Source: an uncultured Peptococcaceae bacterium (GTDB lineage: Bacteria > Bacillota > Peptococcia > Peptococcales > Peptococcaceae). Taken from it: DNA of 5,928 nt. The notes below the pieces were generated by a model. That model was not told the DNA's origin. It saw nothing but the letters and a program-made list of their open reading frames with translations, and ran no database searches. The translations under genes were made by a program, and so were the position numbers. The DNA lies in assembly GCA_902492275.1 (NCBI GenBank), contig CABUKW010000165.1, positions 1-5,928 of the forward strand. Reading direction: 5' to 3'. Below are positions 1-5,765 of the stretch, in pieces (within the stretch, counting starts at the first letter, position 1; each line of letters starts with the position of its first letter).

Positions 1-290
1 GCGGTCAGCGAGTTCTAAAAGTCATTGTAGAAACCTGTTATTTGACAGAAGCTGAAAAACGAACTTTGTGTCAGTTGGTGACAGAGGCCGGCGCCGATTA
101 TATCAAAACCAGCACCGGTTTCGGCTCGGCTGGCGCTATGGTGGAGGATGTGGCGCTATTCCGGCAGGAAATCGGCCCTGCGGTCAAAATTAAGGCTGCT
201 GGCGGCATTCGGAGTGTGGAAGCTGCTAAACAAATGATAGCGGCTGGCGCTGATCGGTTGGGCAGTAGCGCCCTGTTAGGGGGCAAATAG
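1..290 (+). CDS. deoC: Deoxyribose-phosphate aldolase, 3' part (partial gene)
   Basis: The gene runs in from the left edge; the reading frame is open from base 3 and gives the last 95 residues, ending at TAG 288-290. DeoC is a cytoplasmic class I aldolase that splits 2-deoxyribose-5-phosphate into acetaldehyde and glyceraldehyde-3-phosphate, in deoxynucleoside salvage. Seen directly: DYIKTSTGFG, which carries the Schiff-base lysine (codon 105-107), and KIKAAGGIR, which carries the second active-site lysine (residue 64 of the fragment). The fragment ends with the usual barrel strand, GADRLGSSALL. Bacterial family members are about 215-260 residues, so roughly 120-160 N-terminal residues lie outside the window. 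An internal TTG at 42 is not the start, because DeoC-like sequence (RVLKVIVET) continues upstream of it. The next gene starts one base after the stop, which suggests co-transcription and translational coupling. The identification is secure. Confidence 0.95.
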   Translation, partial: GQRVLKVIVETCYLTEAEKRTLCQLVTEAGADYIKTSTGFGSAGAMVEDVALFRQEIGPAVKIKAAGGIRSVEAAKQMIAAGADRLGSSALLGGK

Positions 291-291
291 C

Positions 292-1323
292 ATGGCGTGG
301 CAGATGGACGTGGAACGGGGACGCCAAAATATGGCAGGCTTTTGCAGTTATTGCGCTGTGTGCAACGGCAAAGCTTGCGCCGGTAAAATTCCTGGCATGG
401 GCGGCAGGGACAGCGGCCGCACCTTTCAAAATAATGTGCAGGCGCTGCAGGAGATTGCAGTGCCCATGAAAATTTTATACGACAGTCAACAGCCTCCTGA
501 CTTGCATACTAAAGTGTTGGGCTACGAACTTTCTCTGCCGGTTATGCCTTCGCCCATTGGCGGCTGTGATTTCAACATGTCTGCTACGATAGATGAGGAC
601 AGCTATGTGCAGGCTCTAATGAAGGGCTGCGTGGAGGAAGGCATTGCGGTGGGTTTAGGCGACGGCGCCCATGATATCATCGCCCAGGCGGCCAATCGGG
701 GGATTGCACGCTATCCTGGCTGGGGATTGCCTTTTATCAAGCCCTGGAGCGATGCCATCTTTTTTGATAAGCTCAAACAATTGGAAAAGTTGGAGATTCA
801 TGCGGTCGGCATTGATTTGGATTCGCTGGGGCTTAGCAATGTAAAACTGCGGGGAGAAAGCATTCCGTTGCGTACCAATCGCCAATTGAAGGCGTTGTTG
901 GCGCAAGTACCCTATCCTGTTGTTGTGAAGGGGGTTACCGATGCCGACGAAGCAGAAATTTTGGTAGAATTGGGGGCAGCGGGTCTTGTGGTCAGTAACC
1001 ACGGCGGGCGGATTTTGGATTGCAGCCCTGGTACTGCCACGGTTTTGCCTGCCATTGTAAAGCGTTTGAAGGGTACAGTGCCCATTTTGGTAGATGGCGG
1101 TGTGCAGACCGGTTTGGATGTATATAAGATGCTGCTGCTGGGCGCTGATTCCGTGATGATCGGCAGAGCGTTTACGAGAGCAGTGATGAGCGATTTAGAG
1201 CAAGGAGCAGCCCAATATATCCGCCAGCTAAAGGCAGACTTTTCCCATGCCATGCTGATGACCGGTTGCCGGACTGTGGTGGAAATTTATAAGGGCGGAA
1301 CCGGCAGTTTATCGGACAGCTAG
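292..1323 (+). CDS. FMN-dependent alpha-hydroxy-acid dehydrogenase/oxidase-like protein with N-terminal Cys4 motif
   Basis: A 343-residue protein with the FMN-binding TIM-barrel fold of the lactate/glycolate oxidase family. Family marks: K213 in VVVKGV, the SNHGGR motif with catalytic-type H237 and R240, and the FMN-phosphate loop DGG (268-270) with GR (291-292). The K-to-H spacing (24), H-to-R spacing (3) and D-to-R spacing (24) match spinach glycolate oxidase as I recall it. It departs from the family in three ways. An N-terminal cysteine cluster, C18-x2-C21-x2-C24-x4-C29, is followed by PGMGG. The active-site tyrosine region reads GLPFIKPWS, with Ile or Pro where Gln/Tyr is usual. Only 38 residues separate D175 from K213, against about 73 in glycolate oxidase, so the active-site lid seems to be missing. 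Substrate and electron acceptor are therefore unknown; the cysteines could hold an Fe-S cluster or zinc. Start: ATG 292, eight bases after AGGGGG (278-283). ATG 304 is a weaker alternative. It lies between deoC and moaC. Confidence 0.82.
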   Translation: MAWQMDVERGRQNMAGFCSYCAVCNGKACAGKIPGMGGRDSGRTFQNNVQALQEIAVPMKILYDSQQPPDLHTKVLGYELSLPVMPSPIGGCDFNMSATIDEDSYVQALMKGCVEEGIAVGLGDGAHDIIAQAANRGIARYPGWGLPFIKPWSDAIFFDKLKQLEKLEIHAVGIDLDSLGLSNVKLRGESIPLRTNRQLKALLAQVPYPVVVKGVTDADEAEILVELGAAGLVVSNHGGRILDCSPGTATVLPAIVKRLKGTVPILVDGGVQTGLDVYKMLLLGADSVMIGRAFTRAVMSDLEQGAAQYIRQLKADFSHAMLMTGCRTVVEIYKGGTGSLSDS

Positions 1324-1365
1324 CAGAATTGCCGGCGAGAATTGGAGAGAAACGGAGGCAAGAAT

Positions 1366-1863
1366 ATGGAAAATGGGCTGACGCATTTTGACCAACAGGG
1401 CAACGCAGTGATGGTGGATGTTAGCGAGAAGGCAATAACCCATCGGATTGCCGTTGCCAGTGGAAAAATATTTGTCAATCGGGCAGTTTATGATGCCATT
1501 GTGCAAGGAACAGTGAAAAAAGGTGACGTATTAGGCGTAGCGCGGGTGGCTGGGATTATGGCGGCGAAAAAAACCCACGAATTGATTCCCATGTGTCATC
1601 CGCTGCTGCTGACCAAATGCACGGTAGACTTTGCGTTGTTGCCGGAACAATTGGCTGTGCAGGCGGTTGCCACCGTGAAGGTGAACGGACAGACCGGCGT
1701 GGAGATGGAAGCACTGACCGCTGTGAATGTGGCGTTGCTGACCATCTATGATATGTGTAAGGCCATTGATAAAACGATGGAGCTGGGGCAAATTCATTTA
1801 GAACAGAAAGCAGGCGGGAAGAGCGGAACCTTTGTCCGTCCTGCCGGACAGAAGCAGGAGTGA
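1366..1863 (+). CDS. moaC: Cyclic pyranopterin monophosphate synthase MoaC
   Basis: A 165-residue cytoplasmic enzyme of molybdenum cofactor synthesis. It converts the product of MoaA, 3',8-cyclo-7,8-dihydro-GTP, into cyclic pyranopterin monophosphate. The length fits the family (about 160 residues). Visible motifs: MVDVSEK near the N-terminus, K51/K52 in the KKGDVLGVAR strand, HELIPMCHPL (residues 71-80, with C77 and H78), GVEMEAL (E113, E115) and YDMCKAID (D129, K132). These fall within one position of the catalytic residues of the E. coli enzyme as I recall them. The start is ATG 1366, because GGAGG at 1354-1358 sits seven bases upstream and the protein then begins as MoaC proteins usually do. 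The in-frame TTG at 1342 would add eight unconserved residues. It lies 42 bases after the FMN enzyme gene, with no terminator between them, and five bases before moaA. Confidence 0.97.
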   Translation: MENGLTHFDQQGNAVMVDVSEKAITHRIAVASGKIFVNRAVYDAIVQGTVKKGDVLGVARVAGIMAAKKTHELIPMCHPLLLTKCTVDFALLPEQLAVQAVATVKVNGQTGVEMEALTAVNVALLTIYDMCKAIDKTMELGQIHLEQKAGGKSGTFVRPAGQKQE

Positions 1864-1868
1864 GCGCG

Positions 1869-2852
1869 ATGCAGGACCAATACGGACGGAACATCGACTA
1901 TGTGCGGATTTCTATCACAGACCGCTGTAATCTGCGCTGCACCTATTGTATGCCCGAGGAAGGGATTGCGGCGCAATTGTGCCATGACGATTTATTGACC
2001 TATGAAGAAATTTTGAGGCTGGTGGGCTGCATGACAGGCTTAGGTATCAGCAAGATTAAGCTGACTGGCGGCGAGCCACTGGTGCGGTTGGGCTGCTGCG
2101 ATTTGGTACGACAACTGAAAGCAGTAGAAGGCGTTTCCCAGGTGACCATCACCACCAACGGCGTGTTGCTGGAGGAGATGGCAGAGCCTTTGCTGGAGGC
2201 TGGCATTGACGGTATCAACGTCAGTCTGGATACGGTAGAGCGAGAGGTATTTGCCCGCATTACCCGGCGGGATGCCTTCGATAAAGTGATGGCTGGCTTG
2301 GAAAAGGTAAAGCAATTCAAGTTTCCTAATTTGAAAATAAATTGTGTGCCGCTGGTGCAGTTTAATCAGGAGCAAATTGTGCAGTTAGCTGCTCAAGCCA
2401 AGGACTATCCGCTGGCGGTGCGGTTTATCGAGCTGATGCCTATTGGCCTGGCCCAGTCCTATACAGCGGTAGATAAGCAGCAAATCATGCAGTTGCTGAC
2501 AGCGGCCTTCGGGTCGTTGACGGTCTATTCTGGACGGTTGGGCAATGGGCCCGCCGAATATTATAGTCTGCCCGGCTTTCAGGGAAAAATCGGCTTTATC
2601 GGTGCCATTCACAATAAATTCTGCGGAAGATGCAATCGCGTTCGTTTGACCTCCAACGGCTTTTTGAAGCTGTGCCTTAATCAAAATAAAGGGATAGAAT
2701 TGCTGCCGTTGCTGCGAAACGGGTGCAGTGACGCCATTTTGACAGAAAAGATAGCAGAAACCCTTTGGCAGAAACCGTTGGAGCATCATTTTTATGAAGC
2801 AGGAAAACAGCAGGATACCGATAGCCGCCAGATGTTTCAGGTGGGCGGCTGA
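1869..2852 (+). CDS. moaA: GTP 3',8-cyclase MoaA (radical SAM)
   Basis: A 327-residue radical S-adenosylmethionine enzyme that catalyses the first step of molybdenum cofactor synthesis, rearranging GTP to 3',8-cyclo-7,8-dihydro-GTP. The N-terminal cluster motif is C20-x3-C24-x2-C27 in TDRCNLRCTYCMP, and the SAM-binding GGEP is at 67-70. The second, C-terminal [4Fe-4S] cluster that contacts GTP is marked by C252-x2-C255-x13-C269, within FCGRCNRVRLTS. The protein ends in the double glycine typical of MoaA (QMFQVGG), needed for catalysis in characterised members. Nothing essential appears missing. Start: ATG 1869 lies eight bases after AGGAG (1856-1860). A GTG at 1860 overlaps the moaC stop as GTGA, but it would overlap that ribosome site and is less likely. 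Its substrate-processing partner MoaC is directly upstream, so the two enzymes are probably made together. Confidence 0.97.
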   Translation: MQDQYGRNIDYVRISITDRCNLRCTYCMPEEGIAAQLCHDDLLTYEEILRLVGCMTGLGISKIKLTGGEPLVRLGCCDLVRQLKAVEGVSQVTITTNGVLLEEMAEPLLEAGIDGINVSLDTVEREVFARITRRDAFDKVMAGLEKVKQFKFPNLKINCVPLVQFNQEQIVQLAAQAKDYPLAVRFIELMPIGLAQSYTAVDKQQIMQLLTAAFGSLTVYSGRLGNGPAEYYSLPGFQGKIGFIGAIHNKFCGRCNRVRLTSNGFLKLCLNQNKGIELLPLLRNGCSDAILTEKIAETLWQKPLEHHFYEAGKQQDTDSRQMFQVGG

Positions 2853-2907
2853 CGCTTGTTACGAAGCAAAAGGATAAAAAAGAAAAGGAAAACTGGAAAG
2901 GAGAACG

Positions 2908-3405
2908 ATGATTGATATGTTTCAGGCTGCCATTATCACAGCCAGCGATAAAGGTTCCCGTGGTCAACGGGAGGATGTTAGCGGACAGGTTGCAAAAGAA
3001 ATTTTGGAAAAGAACGGTTACACTGTGGTGCAGCAGATGATTCTGCCAGACGAACGGCAACTGCTGGCCGACGAAATGCGGCGGCTTTGCGCAGAACAGG
3101 TGGATTTGATTTTAACCACCGGCGGCACCGGCTTTTCTCCGCGGGATTGGACGCCGGAGGCTACGCTAGATGTTGTTGAACGGCAGGTGCCGGGCATTCC
3201 AGAAGCTATGCGCATGAATAGTTTGCAGATTACCAAACGGGCCATGTTAAGTCGAGCTGTGGCCGGCATTTGCCAGCAAACGTTGATTATCAATTTACCG
3301 GGCAGCCCCAAGGCTGTGCGGGAAAATTTAGAATTTATTGTCACAGAGCTGGCGCACGGCTTAGAAATTTTGCGGGGACAGGCCCAAGACTGCGCAAGAC
3401 CATAA
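2908..3405 (+). CDS. mogA: MogA/MoaB-family molybdopterin adenylyltransferase
   Basis: A 165-residue cytoplasmic protein of the MogA/MoaB family, whose active members adenylylate molybdopterin with ATP and prepare it for MoeA-dependent metal insertion. Seen in the sequence: the N-terminal strand AAIITASDKGSRGQREDVSG, the molybdopterin-binding TTGGTGFSPRDWTPEAT (residues 70-86, with the conserved Asp at 80), and the family's late motif NLPGSPKAVRENL (129-141). MogA and MoaB cannot be cleanly separated by eye; MoaB of E. coli is thought to be inactive, whereas most Bacillota encode one such protein that does the work. The start is uncertain between ATG 2908, four bases after AAAGGAG (2897-2903), and ATG 2917, thirteen bases after it. 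The latter would give the common MF-hydrophobic N-terminus. A 55-base purine-rich gap separates it from moaA and no convincing promoter is seen in it. A terminator follows. Confidence 0.9.
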   Translation: MIDMFQAAIITASDKGSRGQREDVSGQVAKEILEKNGYTVVQQMILPDERQLLADEMRRLCAEQVDLILTTGGTGFSPRDWTPEATLDVVERQVPGIPEAMRMNSLQITKRAMLSRAVAGICQQTLIINLPGSPKAVRENLEFIVTELAHGLEILRGQAQDCARP

Positions 3406-3423
3406 GCGAATAAAAGAGCATAT

Positions 3424-3462
3424 ACAAAGCTGCGCGAAAAGTTTTCGTTGCAGCTTTGTTTT
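3424..3462 (+). terminator. Rho-independent terminator after the moa genes
   Basis: A perfect 10-bp stem, ACAAAGCTGC (3424-3433) with GCAGCTTTGT (3450-3459), is followed by TTTG. Inside the 16-base loop, CGAA (3435-3438) can pair with TTCG (3444-3447) to extend the hairpin. The U-tract is short and interrupted (TTTGTTTTGG), but it begins within the stem. The stem-loop sits 19 bases after the mogA stop, where the deoC-moa transcription unit should end. Confidence 0.85.
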
Positions 3463-3483
3463 GGATTGGCAGTTTTTTATAAT
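3456..3483 (+). promoter_or_regulatory. Promoter-like sequence just after the terminator
   Basis: TTGTTT (3456-3461), a 16-base spacer and a perfect TATAAT (3478-3483). The -35 half overlaps the falling arm and U-tract of the terminator. If used, transcription would begin near 3490, about 240 bases ahead of the protease gene, giving a long leader or a separate small RNA. In AT-rich DNA such a match can arise by chance. Confidence 0.3.
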
Positions 3484-3579
3484 GACAGTATCGAAAAAAT
3501 TTGTATGAAACACTTTCAATGATAGGACGCATAAATTTGTTGGCATGTTCCGGTATTTTTACGAGGATTTTGCTGGAAA

Positions 3580-3608
3580 GCAGGATTTTTTTTCATGGGC
3601 AAGGAAAT
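3580..3608 (+). promoter_or_regulatory. Possible sigma-H-type promoter
   Basis: GCAGGATTT (3580-3588) is followed after 14 bases by GGAAAT (3603-3608). This resembles the Bacillus sigma-H consensus (RnAGGAwWW, then RnnGAAT after 12-14 bases), but the -10 half has an additional A. A T-rich spacer is present. The match is by eye only. Confidence 0.25.
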
Positions 3609-3626
3609 CTTGTACAATTATAGTTA

Positions 3627-3655
3627 TTGACCGATTTTGACAGCCATTCTATCAT
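3627..3655 (+). promoter_or_regulatory. Candidate sigma-A promoter upstream of the M50 protease gene
   Basis: TTGACC (3627-3632), a 17-base spacer and TATCAT (3650-3655). Each hexamer differs from consensus at one position and the spacing is ideal. A second TTGAC lies ten bases downstream (3637-3641). The -10 lies within an 11-bp palindrome, TCTATCATAGA (3648-3658). Transcripts would start near 3662 and carry a leader of about 72 bases. Confidence 0.5.
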
Positions 3656-3684
3656 AGATTGCTTTTCTGCGGCAAAAATCTATG
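3653..3684. repeat. 8-bp perfect inverted repeat, possible operator
   Basis: CATAGATT (3653-3660) and AATCTATG (3677-3684) are exact reverse complements separated by 16 bases. The left arm overlaps the TATCAT box of the upstream promoter candidate, and the right arm covers the TG of the extended -10 of the downstream one. The arm-to-arm distance of 24 bases could suit a dimeric or looping regulator, or a weak hairpin. No regulator is identified. Confidence 0.45.
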
Positions 3685-3691
3685 GTATAAT
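3683..3691 (+). promoter_or_regulatory. Extended -10 promoter element for the M50-scpA-scpB operon
   Basis: TGGTATAAT is a perfect TG-n-TATAAT extended -10. The hexamer 17 bases upstream (TTTTCT, 3663-3668) is a poor -35, which extended -10 promoters tolerate. Transcription would start near 3698, about 36 bases before the ATG, leaving room for the AAAGGAG ribosome site at 3717-3723. Confidence 0.6.
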
Positions 3692-3733
3692 AAACCAGTC
3701 AAACAGGTTTTCAAAAAAAGGAGAGAATTTGTT

Positions 3734-4363
3734 ATGTTTTTCGGAAGTTCCATCACCAGCATGGTAGCTACTTTGCTGGCGGTGCTGATGGCCATTACCT
3801 TTCATGAAACTGCCCACGGTTTTGTGGCCTACAAATTGGGGGATCCTACCGCCAAAAATCAGGGCCGGTTGACGTTAAATCCGTTGGCTCATTTAGATCC
3901 AATCGGTGCTCTGTTGATGTTGGTAGCCGGTTTTGGCTGGGCGAAACCGGTGCCGGTCAATCCTTTTTATTTTAACGGCGACCGCAATAAGGGCATGATG
4001 CTGGTATCCATAGCCGGACCTGCCACCAACCTGATGTTATCCTTTGCGGCCTACTTTATTTATGTAGCCGGCAATGGATTTATGACCATTCCCTTTGTAA
4101 ACACCTTTTTGTATTATTGCATCACGTTAAATATCTATCTGGCGATCTTTAATTTAATTCCGATCCCGCCGCTGGATGGCTCTAAAATTTTAGCCGGATT
4201 TTTACCGAAAGCGACAGCGTATCAGTACCTGAATACAGTAGAAAAATATGGTTTCTTAATTTTGATGGTATTAATTCTTTTGAACATTACAGATTTGTTT
4301 TTAGTGCCGATTGCCAACGCCGTGTTGAGTCTGTTTTCGTTCCTGTTGGGACTGATTTTTTAA
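3734..4363 (+). CDS. Site-2 protease family membrane metalloprotease (M50)
   Basis: A 209-residue integral membrane zinc metalloprotease of the compact site-2 protease group (like YwhC-type proteins of Bacillota). It cuts within transmembrane segments; its substrate here is unknown. The zinc motif HETAH (H24, E25, H28) lies at the end of the first hydrophobic helix. The third ligand is probably D148 in PPLDG (146-149), and NPLAHLDPIG (49-58) is the group's other strong motif. Hydrophobic stretches lie at about 8-24, 57-70, 88-112, 124-146 and 172-206, with no PDZ domain. The start is ATG 3734, ten bases after AAAGGAG (3717-3723); extending the frame upstream would add 25 residues read through the promoter region. 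It sits 14 bases before scpA, a neighbourhood seen in other Bacillota, often with trpS nearby, which is absent here. Confidence 0.93.
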   Translation: MFFGSSITSMVATLLAVLMAITFHETAHGFVAYKLGDPTAKNQGRLTLNPLAHLDPIGALLMLVAGFGWAKPVPVNPFYFNGDRNKGMMLVSIAGPATNLMLSFAAYFIYVAGNGFMTIPFVNTFLYYCITLNIYLAIFNLIPIPPLDGSKILAGFLPKATAYQYLNTVEKYGFLILMVLILLNITDLFLVPIANAVLSLFSFLLGLIF

Positions 4364-4377
4364 CCGGAGGCAAAAGC

Positions 4378-5136
4378 ATGGCGGAAAGCAAAAAATATGA
4401 AATCCATCTGGACAATTTTGATGGACCTTTAGATTTGTTACTTCATCTAATTGACAAAAATAAGGTGGATATTTATGATATTCCCATTGCCGTTATTACA
4501 GAACAATATCTGGCTTATTTAGAAGAGGCCCGGGAGATGGATTTGGAAATTGCCAGCGAATTTTTGCTGATTGCGGCGACGTTGGTGAACATCAAAGCTC
4601 GTATGCTGCTGCCAAAACGGAAAACGGCCGACGGGGAGGAAATGCCGGAGGAAGACCCGCGGGCAGAATTGGTGCAGCGTTTGGTGGAATACCGGTTTTA
4701 CAAAGAAACAGCCCACATGCTGCAGCAAAGAGAGCAGGTGGAGCCTACTTATATGCTGAAACCGCAGGATGTGGAGCAGCTAACCAGTATGCTGGAACCT
4801 GGCAATCCGCTGGAGCATGTAACTTTAGAACAACTGTTGCAGGCTTTTTCCCAGGTGATGGAGCAGGCAGAAGCGGAAACGCCCCATGAACTAACCTTGG
4901 CCAAGGAAGAATATCTGGTGGAAGACAGCATTGCTCAAATCCGGCAGCGATTACAGGCAGAGAAGAGCATTGAGTTTACCACATTATTCCGGCGCAGTGA
5001 CCGGAAACGGAAGATTATCACAGTCTTTATGGCGTTGCTGGAATTGTGCCGGTTGGGTGAACTGACCTTCCAGCAGCAGAATAATTTCGGTGCTCTGTGG
5101 ATATTTCCGCGTAAGCAGAGCAATGAGGTGAAATAG
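4378..5136 (+). CDS. scpA: Segregation and condensation protein A (kleisin)
   Basis: A 252-residue kleisin subunit of the SMC-ScpAB condensin, which organises and separates the chromosome. The N-terminal domain that binds the SMC neck is clear: FDGPLDLLLHLI at 14-25 and the helix EIASEFLLIAATLVNIKAR (57-75), ending in the usual MLLPK. A charged middle segment (about 80-180) is the expected linker to the ScpB-binding region. The C-terminal winged-helix domain that binds the SMC head is marked by VFMALLELCRLGELTFQQ (216-233) and FGALWIF (237-243). The length is normal for the family. ATG 4378 has GGAGG (4366-4370) seven bases upstream. It is 14 bases after the protease gene and directly abuts scpB, so all three are probably one operon. 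Confidence 0.97.
   Translation: MAESKKYEIHLDNFDGPLDLLLHLIDKNKVDIYDIPIAVITEQYLAYLEEAREMDLEIASEFLLIAATLVNIKARMLLPKRKTADGEEMPEEDPRAELVQRLVEYRFYKETAHMLQQREQVEPTYMLKPQDVEQLTSMLEPGNPLEHVTLEQLLQAFSQVMEQAEAETPHELTLAKEEYLVEDSIAQIRQRLQAEKSIEFTTLFRRSDRKRKIITVFMALLELCRLGELTFQQQNNFGALWIFPRKQSNEVK
5125..5130 (+). promoter_or_regulatory. Ribosome binding site deciding the TTG start of scpB
   Basis: GAGGTG lies six bases before TTG 5137, inside the last codons of scpA. It is the only plausible ribosome site here; the nearest in-frame ATG would not come until codon 67, inside the conserved domain. Confidence 0.75.
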
Positions 5137-5724
5137 TTGCAGTATGTAGAGAAAATTAGGGCGACCATAGAGAGCTTGCTTTTTATCACCAATGAGCCGC
5201 TGACGCCGGCCCAGCTGGCTGAACTGGCCGAACTGGAGGAGGAGGACGTGCTGGATGTGCTGAGTTGGTTGCAGGAGGATTACAGCGACGCTTCCAAGGG
5301 CATCGGCGTTATCCAGTTGGGCGACGGCTATATTATGGCCATCAAGCAGGAATATCTGCCCTATGTAGAAAAATTGTATCGGCCGCAAATTAATACGCTG
5401 TCTATGGCAGCTTTGGAGACTCTATCCATCATCGCCTATAAGCAGCCGGTAACCCGCGGCGAGGTGGAGCTAATTCGCGGCGTCAAGGCCGATAAGATTA
5501 TCCAAAATCTAATCAGCAAGGAGCTGATTGAAGAACGAGGCCGCAAGGACGCGCCGGGTCGGCCCATTCTTTACGGAACCACCAGAAAATTTTTGCAGTA
5601 TTTTAATATTGCTAGTTTAGATGAATTGCCTACCAATCATTTGCGGGATTTGGATATGGCGGAGGCCGAGTCGTTGGTGGCTGATGAGTTGGAATTGCTG
5701 ACGCTGGAGCATGGCGAAGAATAA
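5137..5724 (+). CDS. scpB: Segregation and condensation protein B
   Basis: A 195-residue partner of ScpA; two ScpB copies bind the middle of the kleisin in the SMC condensin. It consists of two winged-helix domains. The first begins with IRATIESLLFITNEPLT (7-23). The second contains the family signature: LSMAALETLSIIAYKQPVTR (88-107), LIRGVKAD (112-119) and GRKDAPGRPILYGTT (135-149), ending with FLQYFNIASLDELP (152-165). The acidic tail after 170 is the usual variable end. The start codon is TTG 5137, immediately after the scpA stop with no base between; the ribosome site GAGGTG (5125-5130) and the absence of any other upstream start support it. A terminal-restart or coupled initiation after scpA would keep the two subunits in proportion. 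Confidence 0.96.
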   Translation: MQYVEKIRATIESLLFITNEPLTPAQLAELAELEEEDVLDVLSWLQEDYSDASKGIGVIQLGDGYIMAIKQEYLPYVEKLYRPQINTLSMAALETLSIIAYKQPVTRGEVELIRGVKADKIIQNLISKELIEERGRKDAPGRPILYGTTRKFLQYFNIASLDELPTNHLRDLDMAEAESLVADELELLTLEHGEE

Positions 5725-5736
5725 GAAATCTTTTTA

Positions 5737-5765
5737 TTGTGTTTTCCGGACGGGAATAGTATAAT
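5737..5765 (+). promoter_or_regulatory. Probable sigma-A promoter of glmS
   Basis: A perfect TATAAT (5760-5765) is preceded at 17 bases by TTGTGT (5737-5742), which keeps the TTG of the -35 consensus. Transcription would start near 5772 and give a leader of about 100 bases. A short TTCC/GGAA stem (5744-5747 with 5753-5756) lies in the spacer. Confidence 0.6.

Larger units (their letters stand above)
3406..3733. other. 328-base AT-rich intergenic regulatory region
   Basis: No credible gene lies here. The longest + strand ATG-initiated frame I worked through (3519-3623, 34 codons) has no ribosome site. From left to right it holds the terminator (3424-3462), a TATAAT box right after it (3478-3483), two AGGATTTT copies 18 bases apart (3564-3571, 3582-3589) of which the second resembles a sigma-H -35 element, a possible sigma-A promoter (3627-3655), an 8-bp inverted repeat (3653-3684), and an extended -10 box (3683-3691) before the protease gene. 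The stretch 3484-3560 shows nothing I can name. Confidence 0.7.

Noticed and set aside
1266..1293. TTGCCG-N16-TATAAG as an internal promoter for moaC
   Set aside because: It lies inside the FMN enzyme coding sequence with weak hexamers; chance is the simpler explanation.
1860..1871. GTG 1860 as the moaA start, overlapping the moaC stop
   Set aside because: The AGGAG site ends on this codon, so it cannot serve it. ATG 1869 has correct spacing and gives the usual MoaA N-terminus.
2856..2880. TTGTTA followed by TAAAAA as a promoter for mogA
   Set aside because: The spacing is only 13 bases and the -10 is poor. The gap is simply purine-rich.
3341..3546. Minus-strand frames of about 60 codons across the terminator
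   Set aside because: They run through the stem-loop and the mogA 3' end, have no ribosome site, and show no family resemblance.
3519..3623. 34-codon + strand frame in the intergenic region
   Set aside because: There is no Shine-Dalgarno sequence before its ATG, and it runs through promoter-like and T-rich sequence.
5720..5738. T-rich stretch after scpB as a terminator
   Set aside because: The only stem available is a few A-T pairs with no G-C core, so it is unlikely to stop transcription.
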